Below are positions 25,201-36,810 of a DNA stretch of 64,000 bases, one piece after another. Position numbers and translations under genes: made by a program. The stretch is from Apus apus (taxonomy: Eukaryota > Chordata > Aves > Apodiformes > Apodidae): NCBI RefSeq assembly GCF_020740795.1, contig NC_067290.1, positions 13,870,001 through 13,934,000 on the forward strand. Direction: 5' to 3'. Under the pieces are notes generated by a model that made no database searches, had not been told where the DNA came from, and saw only the letters and a program-made list of their open reading frames with translations. The stretch's first letter is position 1, and each line of letters begins with the position of its first letter.

Positions 25201-27484
25201 CAAGACTCTGCTCTTCAAGTTTAGCTTCACTGCCGTCTTAGCTGGCTCAGCTGTAGGCTTATATGGAACAAGCGCAGGATGACTCAGGTCTAAGGACACC
25301 AGCTGTCCCCAAACATCACAGTTCTGGTAATGGACAAATAGAAAAGACAAGTGAGATTAGTCATCACACGAGATCCCTTTTTCCAAGTCTTCAAACACAT
25401 CTTGCACCATACTAACAACGTTAGGAGATTTCCCCAACATTGTTGCTTAAGGAGATTATAAAGTGAAACTCCTCTCCTTGCTGCCCTGCTAAATATTGTT
25501 CTGTTTCCTCTCAAGGACATACCTTTTCCCAGTTTTGCCAATCACTCTGAGTTTGCATGCTAAGCAGTCAAGTAGAAAAAAAATACTTTCCTTCATTCAG
25601 CCAAGTTCTAACTGTATTACAATTGAACCATGATGTGTCAACTGTTTGTTTGTAACTTGAAAAAAAGGATAAATTAACAGATCCACTCTCACTACTAAGA
25701 TTCAGTTGGGAGGATGGTTGCTTGGGGTTTTTTTTTTAAGCAACAGATATACTGGGCTAATAAATCCCCAAAAGACAGCAGCCACAATCAAAGCTTCCTT
25801 CACTGGACTATGCATTTTTGCTTCCCCTCTCCCTCTGCAGGTTCATCGTTGAGTTGCAGAGGGTAAGAATTTCCCAGTGAGGAAACTGATTGTAGTACTG
25901 TCAAACTACTTGGACATAAGTTATTAAGCAGCTTACTCATAAATATGGCAGGTATCGTTTTAAATTGACTTGGCAGGCACTCTAGACACATTTCATTTCC
26001 CTAATAATTGTACCAGGCCTGCATGGGCACCCTGATGCTGGTATCTTTGTATTCTCTGCACATCATGTGTTCCTAACATGAAGAGAGATATACATCCTAA
26101 CAGATATTCCATTTTGCCAGAGTCCACATCCCTACCAAGAGTCACAGTTCAACTTCTTGCCTAGCAGAAGAGAGGTTGAAAAAGAACAAAGTCAACTCTA
26201 TAGCCCATAACAAAGCAAAAGTAACCCAATCAAAATACAAAATTAGGCCTTCCCATGTTTAAGTCCAAAAGTCTTGAGAAAATTTATTGTCCTTACCAAA
26301 GGGGAGAAATTCTGGATGTGTGGTGGACAGAACTGCTCACACCAGATAAAAAGCTGGATATCCAGCTCATAAATGTGGTGGCCACAAGGCAGCAACATAA
26401 GTGCCTGGTTAAAAAGCCATACCCTAGCTCCTGTGTTCTGCTGCTGCATCTGTGACTATTATTTGCATCAGAAAACAAATACCACTAAATGGAAGAAATT
26501 TAGCTTTCTAACATTAAGTTTATACAGTCAGGAAGATGAAAAGGCAGAGCATACAACACACTACTAATCTAGAGCCATAATCTGTTACTATTACCTTTAC
26601 TCACTGTTTTGCAGCTTGCAGGTTCACACCACAGTTGTCTCATTAGCAGATTTCAGAAGCACCGAGTACTTCACCATCCATTTTTAGATCTCCACATCCA
26701 TCCTACCTAAACATAAACTTAAAATTCTTTTCTTAGAAACCAATTATATCAGAGGTTCATCATAAGACTTGTCACAGGAGTCATTTAATGTTTACATGTA
26801 TGGTAGAATACTCCCACTCACATCCTGAAGAATGTAGGGAGGTTCAAACAAAAGGATCTGACCACATGTCTGAGACTAAACCAGCAATGTATATCTTCTT
26901 CTACCCACACTATTCTCCTAGAACTTCTTGTCTGTCTATTATGAAGCAAGTTCCTTTCCATCTGCTTGCAAAACTCCCTCTTATATTATTAGTCTTGCTG
27001 AGAATACAACGGAAAAAGCAAGAAATTGTTAGTGGCAAGGAATTAGAGGCAAACTAAATCTTGGAGTCCTTTCTATCAAAGACACACAGGAAATTATGAA
27101 AGAAATCAGCCTTATTTTGTTACTGCAATTAAGGCAGCTTTTCCAGATCTGTGTCACTAATTGCACATGATTACTAGCAAATAAAAGAGTTCTTCTAACC
27201 ATGATACTAAACAATGTCATTAATTCCATTATACAGATACAGAATACATAATTTGCAATAATACAGGCCCAGTATCTGAGATGCCCTGGTAATCCATAAA
27301 ATAGAAACAATCCTTTTGCCGGATTTTTTACTGGTCTAGTCAAAAGTGCTCTTTTCCTTGCATATTGGTTTTTCAAATGTGCTTTCAGCTATTCAAAAGA
27401 AAATTTACATCAGCAGAATGAAACAGGTTGAGTCTGACTTCTAAAAAATGGGCAATTTAAAAATAACTATGCACTTCTGTATCT

Positions 27485-27509
27485 CCCCCCTGCCACCCCC
27501 CCCACCCCC
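27485..27509 (+). repeat. C-rich tract (G-quadruplex potential on the minus strand)
   Basis: C runs of 6, 8 and 5 are separated by TGCCA and A, so the minus strand carries at least four G runs within 25 nt. It lies just upstream of the CR1 copy. Confidence 0.85.
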
Positions 27510-27834
27510 AATTGCCCAAGAACTGTCTGCTTTTTAAAGACCATCATCAGTTATGAATGCTGGTTGGAGACTTGTATAATTGCTTCTTTGCATGAATAAA
27601 ACTGTTTGCTTTAAAGTGCCATTTACTGGTTTGCTTCCCTAATGTGACATAATAGATCCATCCTTTCCTGTAGCAAAAGAGTGGTTTGGGGGTGTTACAG
27701 GCCACTAAAACTGAAATTTGCACTGGTGGGATTGCTTCTGAATAATTATGACAGAAGTGATTGTAAATTCCACAACAGAAAACACTGCAAGAGCAGTGAA
27801 AGCTGTTCAAAACCTCAGATTTTGTTCCAATCGT

Positions 27835-27936
27835 ATTACTAAATATGGTGGTGGTAGACTTGGCAGTGCTAGATGAACAGTTGGATTTAAAGGTCTTTTG
27901 CAACCAAAATGATTATATGATTCTAAAATCATAGGC
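27835..27936 (+). mobile_element. CR1 LINE 3' end
   Basis: GACTTGGCAGTGCTAGATGA, CAGTTGGATTTAAAGGTCTT and then CAACC, followed by ATGATTATATGATTCTA, is the characteristic end of an avian CR1 element, with its short terminal direct repeat ATGATT(A/C)TA. The 5' border is unclear; sequence from about 27550 may belong to the same truncated copy. This is the best single clue that the window is avian. Confidence 0.8.
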
Positions 27937-30900
27937 TGTTCCCTGCTTTCTGTGTAGGTAACAAATAAATTAAGTTTAACTTAGGGGGGAATTTAAAAGA
28001 AGTAATCATATAGAAAGCAAACTTACTCACTTTATCTACCTTTTCATAATCCAGACTTATGTTCAGTCACTTTTCACATCATTAAAGAGAACATTATTAA
28101 TTTAAATGCAAACCCATTAGATAACCTTAATAATGTAGAGGCACATCAGAAGGTTACAGCTGAATATGGACAAAGAGAAGACAAAAGCTCCAAATTCAGC
28201 TAAGAAAACAGTAAGCTTGCTCTTTGCTAATACCACCATCACTGCTTTTGTTCTACAAATGCTAACAAAGCAACAAGCACTGCTGTGTAAAAAACAAGCT
28301 CTGTGCTAACAGGGGGCACAGGCTGGTCATGCCTGGCTTCTCTTCCACTGGTAAAGGAAAGTGCCCTTTGCAATTATGCTTTTTGTTTCATAACTGAAAA
28401 GGAAACTTCCCAATGTACAGTAAACAAACAAAAATAAAGTTACTTCAAAAATGCCTGTATGAAATGGCCAACAGAAGAATGCTCAATATTTCATTATATT
28501 GAAAAGGAGAAAGGTCTTGCAAACAGATGAGATTTATCGCATCAATAATTTTTAAATGAACGATGATTCTATATTTAGAAAAAAAAAAGTCAGACGCTGG
28601 ATTTCACAACCATATGTGGAAAACATTAAAGGGAAAACTGGATCAGTCTGCCAAAGCAGTGTGGGTCCAAGAATTGCTATTTTTTTAAAACCCACCCCGG
28701 AACATTGTGGGTGGGGGAAGTTTCATACAACTCTCCTCTGCAACTATTGCTTAAGTATGTTTGACAAGCAATATGCAAAACCCAGCAGCATTAGACTGTT
28801 ACAGAGACTGGATTATGCTGACAGCATCAGAACTAGCCAGACAATTTTGTGACAGTTTCTAGTGTCACTGCCCATCACAAACCAGCCACTGCTGGTTTGT
28901 GAGCAAATAAGAAATTTCAGTCTAATTATTCCAATTTCTGAGATGAATAGTTCATAGAACAGCAAGACTTCCCAATTTTCCCTTGGGAGTGCCCAAGAGG
29001 ATTTTTAGTCAATAAGCAGTGTATGTTAGTCAGAATTTTACTGTGAATAGCAGAAAATTTCTGACTATCTTGTTAATGTAGATAAAAATGAAGGGCCTGA
29101 ATATGCACTGTTACCACTTTCTTCTAAATATGTGTACCAAGAATAGCAAAAAGGCTCTTGCTCATAGCCCTCAAAATATTGCTTCATTATTGGCTCCTTC
29201 CTTTTTGAGAAAAGATTACATATAGTAAAAATTTTTACAGCTTAAAAAGCCAAAGATTCTCTTTGAGCCCACCCAGTTCTGCCAACAGGCATATGGTCAT
29301 GTTGGCACTTAATCTATCCAATCCTTTGCACATTCAGAGCATCATATCAATATTGATTAATTTTCAGAATGCTTCAAGGAGACAAGCAAGTACAAATATG
29401 ACAGCCAGATGCTACAGACAGCATCATATCGCATCAGATTATCTTACTGTTATCACTGCTTTTCCCTAGTATTTTCAGCCTAGATAGTGTAACGTCAGTT
29501 GCATATTCTCAGTAAGCACAGGATACAGTGCACATCTACATAACTAATGACAAGTTGCAAAGTAAATGAATCGTGGGAGGTGGGGAGAATGGAGCAGACT
29601 GTTCCTTTGTAAGATTAAAAAATACCTTGAAATTTTTCTTTGAAAAACATGTCATGCTATTCCTAAACTTCCTTTTCACCCCAATGTTTCCCAGATATCC
29701 TGCCCTTCACAAAAGTGTATTTGCCTCTGAAGGAAAGACAGTATTTCCACTGTTCAAGCATCATAACTTGGCAGGGCAGAAGAGGAAATAAAGCATATTT
29801 AACTAATTGAAACTCCAAGTTGCATTTAGAGACTGAAATAATGCAGAAAGCCTAAGAGTGAATGTTCTCCTCTTAAAAACGTGGCATGGAGGTTCCAAGA
29901 GCCACAGCTTGTCAGCTGTCTTCCTTTTCACCACTGAGGGAGCATGCTAGCTCCTTAAAAGGATGTGTGATCCTTCCATTCTCTAAGGCAAAATATGAGA
30001 GGGGTCAAGAGACTCATTAAGCATTAAGACCTCATAGGACCCACTAAAGCTGCATCCCCCAGCAAAGAGCGAGCACATGTAGAACTCCTCACAGTACTCC
30101 CATGGGAAGACATGTACTAAAGGAAGCAAGAGAAAACTGGAAAACAGACTGAAACTTAGAACCCTGGGAAACAGACTTAAAAGGCTTAGACTCTGATAGG
30201 ACAAAATACATTGTTTTACTCTACAGTTTTACCTTCTCAGCAAAACAGCAAACACAAGTTGTCCAGAAGTAAAAGCAGTTCTGGTAGAAAGTCATACTCT
30301 CACTAGCTGTTGTTGCTTGGCCATCTGTGTTCATACACTGTTCAAGAAACAGGGAACAAATCTGCAGATGTAAGAACACCAAAGGAGATTCCGCAACTAA
30401 TATCTTTACATACTTCTCAAAATAAGCCAGGATTCACACTTCAAAGATGACAACTGTCTTAACTACTGGCACAGTGACTCTTCAGCTCTTTTCTGTCACA
30501 TTACAAAACTGCAAGAATTAGAGATCCTGCACACACATACACAGAGATAAGTACCTCCCATTTACTTAACTCTTGCTAATACAGGATGCACTCCACATCA
30601 GGCCCTACATTACGTATTATTTAGTTGCTTCTGAAGGCACTGACTTTAAGAGATTGCCTGCATGCTCCTACACTGACATAAATGCAGCATTTGTCTGCTG
30701 GGTTCTGTTGCTTGCCAGCTGTTATTCTGGGAGACAAATCATGTAAATGATTAACAGGCAGGACATTCTTCCAGCTGCTAATGCTATAAAACAATTTGTC
30801 AGAAGTTATCCCAGATTTAGATTTCATACCGATTATTAAGCACTTGATAATGATATGTGGTAAAAAACAGACAACTATCAGAATAAACAGTGCACAGGAA

Positions 30901-30988
30901 ATGCTAATTTTCATCTTACTACTGGCTTTCTGCCTCTATTTTCAAATTTTTCAGGAGTGATGACAGTAGATTAAAAAGCTTTTTTGCC

Positions 30989-31006
30989 TTTTTTTTTTTT
31001 TTTTTT
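30989..31006 (+). repeat. Poly(T) run of 18
   Basis: Uninterrupted T18 preceded by TTTTTGCC. It could be the poly(A) tail of a minus-strand retroposon, but no body is recognisable. Confidence 0.85.
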
Positions 31007-32527
31007 GCACGCAGATGGTTTTTTATCGCTCCTTCCTGCATTTCTATCACATCTCTGCCAATAGTGATGTGCTTTCATTAGTGATAGGGCATCAGTAGCT
31101 ACTGCCACAAGCTGAGTCACATTCAGGCAGCTGCCTGCAGTGTCAGGTGTGCACTGCTTTTCAGAAACAGACTCTCCTTATAGCTAACCTCATGGGCTGG
31201 CTGTTCTACACAAAAGCTGTCCACATCTGTCTGGGCAGATCAAAGAGACAGTAACAGTCACCACAGCACTCAGATCCATTCCTTGTACACAGGGCATTTT
31301 TATGAACCACTACATATTTCAGAGGTGGATCCACCAGGTTTTTTAACACATAGTTGTTAGACCCAGTGGGCTCTTCCCTGAGGTTTTCTCAGCCCTGAGA
31401 GCTGCAGAAGAGCCTGCTGCCACTGCTCACAATGGAATAGAAGTTATTTGAGCCCTTGCAAGAGCCAATGACTTCATGTAGGCTTCTGAGAAAATATTGA
31501 TACCAGTGATGTCACTAATACCGACACAAACTTACCCATGTCTAGGAAAACAAGCCCTCCACAAACATTTAACCAACAACCATCAGAAACTCTGCAAGGA
31601 TCTGCATCTCATAATCATTTCCAGCTTGCCCAGGGTCTAAAATTAGTGAATCCAAGTTACTGAACTATTTTTGCTATTTAGGAAAGAAATCAGTTCCCAA
31701 TTAAAACTACACTTCTAAGACGGGAGTTTGAAATTAGCATGTCCTAGGTTTTTGAAGATGTACATGAAGTTTTAGTGTATATGGATTGGAGCATGTTCTA
31801 GCAAATTATGTAATTAACAAAGATATAAAGCTCTTTAACAAGTTAAAACTGCAGCTCCAAGCACTGTCTCAAACTTTGTCTAGTCACCCAAACAATCATA
31901 TTCCCCCTAGTATGTCTGTGAAGTTCCACTTTAGAAGCACTAAACAGATTCTAATCTACAAAGACACTATGTTGACTTCATTGAGAGCACTGTTTGGCTC
32001 CTGCTGCTTGAAATCTTCACCAAACTCATCAAGTGTGTTTTAATGTCATAACTTTCACACTGACAAAGCCAAAAGTATCCATTACTCAAAACCAGTGAAG
32101 TGCTACGGATATTGCCGATCTTAAGAGCTGAAGGCACTCAGTACTTGGATGCAATTCCTGGAAAAGCTTCAGGAAGCTCTTTCATTAACAGTGTTAAATC
32201 ATGAGGTATCATAACTTTTCAGTTACATAGTTATTAAGCTGATTTTTCTGTACCTGCGGAGGCTTCAAATGTCTGAAAAATGTTTTGGGTAAAACTGAAC
32301 TACTGATTCTGACTATTATAATGTTACTAGAATATATTTTGCTTGTACAAAAAGACAAGCATTGTGTTCTGAGTATTTTACTACTGCTGTAAAACCAATC
32401 TGGAGGTTGTATTGACCTCTATGTAGCTCAACACTGCGTGGTACTACCAAAAAAGTACTGTTTTGGGGCAACTTGTTAAAGATGGGGCAACTCAGGGCCC
32501 AACATACTAGATGACAGCCAAGTTAGC

Positions 32528-32561
32528 AGTCTGAAAATGTTAGTAGTCTGAAAATGTTAGT
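32528..32561. repeat. 17-bp perfect tandem duplication
   Basis: AGTCTGAAAATGTTAGT is repeated twice in tandem with no mismatch and lies in no gene. A perfect copy implies a recent duplication. Confidence 0.9.
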
Positions 32562-34261
32562 AGGTACCAGTTAAATTCACTTCTCTTGGATGGCCTCTCA
32601 TTCCTAGCTGGAAGAATCGCAGATGGAAGTGTTGCCCTAGCATCTGAAAAACTGCTCTTTTCTTCAAAAACTGCATTTTTATTGCAATGTCAGTACCATG
32701 AAGCTGCTAATTATTATAGAAATATATAGTTATTTTCTAAACAGAAGTTGGTGGATGGCAACAATAGGAGTCCTTCAGCACACTCAATATTCTATTGACA
32801 GAGGTGGAAAAAAAAATCCAAGTGAAAGAGTTTGTTAGAAAGGGAGACACTATGAGCATTGGAGGCTTGCTCAGGCTACAGACAATGCTATAGTCCCTTG
32901 TCTCTGCAGGCTCGGTACAACTCAGTGGAAAAAACATACAAAAAACCTAACAAAAAACCCCAATTCAACTGAGGAAAAAAGGACTCACACCCACTCCTGA
33001 GTGAAAAGCAACTATGACCCACAAACTGTGAGGAATAAAAATCTCCTTCCATGAAGATAACAGGCCTACCCTGAGATTAAAAGAAGCAGATGATACTTGT
33101 ACATGATTATACCAGGATCTTTAGTCTGTAGCCATCAGAACTCAGTGTTTTTTCAAAGATTAATCAAACTGCATAATTGTTTTAAGTGTCTCTACCATAA
33201 CAATTAAGTGCCTTTACTATTCCCTTGTAACGAGTTTCATTTTCAACTGTCACTGAATAGAGGCTTGACTGTGCTGATAATCCAGTTACGTTTTGGGAAT
33301 TACCGTGTACCAGTTGATTAGATTAAGAGATTAAGAGAGAATTAGGTACCACTTGCCATAGCTACATCAGTGTAGGCTGTATACATGTCACTGGGTTTGC
33401 ATTACCAGATTATGCAGACAAATTCTGAACAAACAGAAGATATAGGCAAGAGCATTCCTGTTTAGGTAAATCTGAACAAGCAAGGCAAGAATTTAAGGGA
33501 GATGTACTATGTTCTCTTTTATTAACAAAGAGAGAGAAGCTGGCCTAACAGAACACACACAAATCCCACTTTCAATTTTTTGGCCTGCTTATGTCATCAC
33601 TGGAACAATCAAAATAAGCCACGTCAGGAATACTTCTTTTTCTACTGTAACTACACAAAATAAACTGTTTCATTGTGTGTGTGATATACTTAACACCAGC
33701 CACAGCTATACTGTCAATGCCCAAGAGTACATCAAAACAAAGAGCAGCAAAAGGATGTGACTGTGCATGGGATTACCCACCCACATTACCAGACACCACA
33801 TCTGCAGTTTTTATAATTAAGTAAAACCACAGGTAAATGTCTAGACTACTTCTTTTCCCCCACATTTCTATCTCACAATAAAAGTTGCAACTGCTCTGTA
33901 AAATTTACAGTGGGAAAAGTATATGCATTTGTTATTGCCTTTAAGAGACATACTTTTTTGGTGGCAAGGATAGATAGTTGCAGCTAGTTTGCTTCATACC
34001 ACTGCACTTCTTCCAGGGGTCTCTCCTAACTATTTTAAGAGCAATTCAGCAGCAATTCCAAAACAATTCTCATAAATTCTTTACCATGTATGGGCATAGA
34101 AACTTTTCTCCTTTTTTTTCTTGGAATACACCCTGCAACTTACAAAATGAATGTGAGATTTCAGATGCAACTTAAAAATTGACTGTGTTCTAGGTTTGGT
34201 TTGCAAATGATCAATTATTTCCATTTGGGTTTAGCTGTTCACTATTCAAGAAATATTACTT

Positions 34262-34410
34262 ACTGGTTATAGTGTGGGCTGTGAGTCAAGACACCAAGCT
34301 CAATTCCCAGCAGTGTTGAAGACCTGTGAACTCAAGCACTCATCTACATTTTAAGTGCCTTATTTCCCATTATGTACAAAACACTGCAATGATAATACAG
34401 CACATGGCAA
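34262..34410 (+). mobile_element. MIR-family SINE (ancient, tRNA-derived)
   Basis: Order and spacing follow the MIR consensus as I know it: ACTGGTTATAGTGTGGGCT, then TGAGTCAAGAC, a B-box-like CTCAATTCCCAGC, and a core ending in CTTATTTCCCATTATGTACAAAA and GATAATAC. It is heavily diverged. Recognisable MIR copies in birds are old and few. Confidence 0.6.
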
Positions 34411-35712
34411 AATCTACTATATAGATACACACAAATAAAGTAGTTAATAGTAAAAACTTTTGAGGCTCATTATGAAGTATTAAGAACTGAGTTATGCTTC
34501 TATTCTATAAAACATCCATAAATATGCAGCAGATTGTTCTGAGAAAGCAGAGAGCTGTTGCTGAATGAAATGGAAGCTCAGGGCACACAGCTCAAATCTT
34601 CACTGATGAAGATAGAATTTGGTTTTAGGCAAATTACAAAATAGCCGATTACTACATTATGGATGTTAAAATCTCATGTATTTCATACATTGCAGTTAAA
34701 TAGTTTACTCTAAGATGACACAGGACCTATTTGTAACCAAGATCCAGTCCTAATATTTCTACAAGGTATATAAAAATTTTCTAAGTTAAGTTAGTTATAC
34801 GAAAATTGTATTTAATAAAGAGCCTATTATAGACTTAAAAACCAACAACAAACAAACAACCAAACAAAAGAAGCCTTGTGGTTTTTACAGTCAGGACACT
34901 GATTATTTTTTTTTTTTTTTAAATAAACCACAGAATACTGTGCTTGGTTTTGTCAAAGGAACGCTCCTGCCTATTCACTGCCTACGGAATGATATTTTGT
35001 CTTGAGATACATATGGGTAAACTTCTCAAGTAATATTTTCACAAGTCACAGTTCCAGATTTTAGTTACAATAACCTATAGACAACACAGAACACACAGAA
35101 AAGGTATTTCTCTAGGTCACGGTCCTGCCCAGATCCAGGCAGAGGTAATAAATTAACAGATGGCCTAAAGAACCACAAAATCAATAAAAGACATAAACCA
35201 GGAATACTATCAAATGCTAAACTTTGGGACTGGGCATTGATTTTTATTGTTGAACAATGCTGCAGGCACAAGATTCACTACAGACTTTGGTTCTGTATTG
35301 ATTTTTTTGAACAGCAATTCTGAGTTCAGCATTTAATGGCATGCAGCTCAAACTGAAGTTCCCACTTACTGCACAGAGGTTTTAATCAATTAAGTCTTCC
35401 CATTTCATATTCGCACTCTGTGTAACTGCCTTATATAAAAACATAAAAGAATAACATCATTTTATCATTAATACTCCATGAAATTCCCTTTACTCATTAA
35501 TCTAGTAACTTTTATAGATCTTCAGTGTGCCAGGCTTTAGAAGCAATCTAAAAATTGTCCCAGATTTTTTGCATGACTTCTCATCTTTGCAACTTGGTAT
35601 TACACAACTGTAATGAAATAAATTGAAATATCAGAGAGAATAATTTTTTCAGTTACACAGCACCCAGAAAGTCAACTGGACCTTATTACATGGCCTCCAA
35701 TTAAGATTCCTT

Positions 35713-35725
35713 TGCCATCTAGTGT
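35713..35725 (-). promoter_or_regulatory. CTCF-like motif (minus orientation)
   Basis: The plus strand reads TGCCATCTAGTGT, the reverse complement of the CTCF core with 12 of 13 positions matching. It faces the plus-oriented motif at 20138. It is a motif match only. Confidence 0.4.
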
Positions 35726-36786
35726 TTTAAATTACCACTATTGATCATAGCTACAGCATCGAAGATAATAAAGCATTCTCCAATACAAATGATGTCTAAT
35801 TTATCTTGGGAAAGATGATGGAGTCACCAAAATAAATCCAACATAAAGCTGAAAAATCACTAGCCATTACATACTTCCCATTATATAAGCTCTCCAAATT
35901 GTGCAAAAATACTCTTGCACATGTAATTACACATACAGAAATTAAATCTGTTTTTACATCTGCAGCCTCTTCATAAAGATGACTCCTAATACAGACAATT
36001 TGTTACTCCTGTAAGAGCTGAACAGTGAAAACCAGAATCAATGCTCATACACTTGCTGAATCCACTGGAAAAGGAGAGAGATAAATCATTATTATATGGA
36101 GAGTTACATTTTGATGAGACATTTAAGTAATTAAGAATTCCAGCTGATAATATGAAATGGAGGGAACGATTAAAATGTATTTGTGTGGAAAGCAAGCAGG
36201 AGAAGGGTTAAAATATAAACAAGATATGAGATAATTCCTCACTAATAATATGAAGCAAAATATAATACATATGACATAATTGAAAACTTAAAAGGAAGAA
36301 AAGCCAAGAGACTAATTAAGGCTTGCAGGCAACAGATGATGGTTGTAAGCATATGAAGTGACAGCAGTCTGACAGAATTTAGATACACAGCTAGAACTCA
36401 GACAGTGCTACAAAGAGGAAAGTAGCCCCCTTGATACAAAGTGAAAAGTATGAAAATTAGCTAACCAGGTCGGTGTAAACAGATTTTCAAACCTTATTAC
36501 AAGTAAGGGTAATTGGGATCACTTTACAAAAATAGCTGCTGATTAAAAAAAACAAACACACAACAAGTGCACTCTCTGGGTAGTTTTCAGATTAGCCAGT
36601 CTGAGTGTTAGCCCATAGATGTGAGAGTAAGAGTTGTGATTGTATAAAAGTAGAAATTATTTCTGGAAAAATGAAGGATAACTAGGAACAAATGACCAAA
36701 GGAAAAAAAAAGAACAATCTTGTCCCTTAAGTCTGCAGCCTCTGAAGAATTAAAAATATGACCAGTAAATAACAAGGCACTTCCTT

Positions 36787-36810
36787 AAAAAACAAACAAA
36801 CAAACAAAAC
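36787..36810 (+). repeat. (CAAA)n microsatellite
   Basis: AAAA followed by five CAAA units. A short tetranucleotide repeat of a kind often grown from A-rich tails. Confidence 0.85.

Larger units (their letters stand above)
19885..27484. other. Upstream flank of RFT1, no gene seen
   Basis: A moderately CpG-containing shore runs to about 20200, then ordinary A/T-rich sequence follows. No exon with homology that I recognise was found on either strand. The content that I can name is the CTCF-like motif at 20138, the GT-rich tract at 22147-22232, and a short imperfect direct repeat (GCAGGAGCTACA, two copies, near 24545-24575). Confidence 0.55.
27937..34261. other. Intergenic sequence, no gene seen
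   Basis: No recognisable exon, RNA gene or CpG island on either strand. It contains a T18 run at 30989-31006 and a 17-bp tandem duplication at 32528-32561. A CTCF-like core near 28306-28318 (11 of 13) is too weak to call. Confidence 0.5.

Noticed and set aside
34290..34325. tRNA-like B-box (CTCAATTCCC)
   Set aside because: No cloverleaf can be formed and the context is a MIR SINE, so it is not a tRNA gene.
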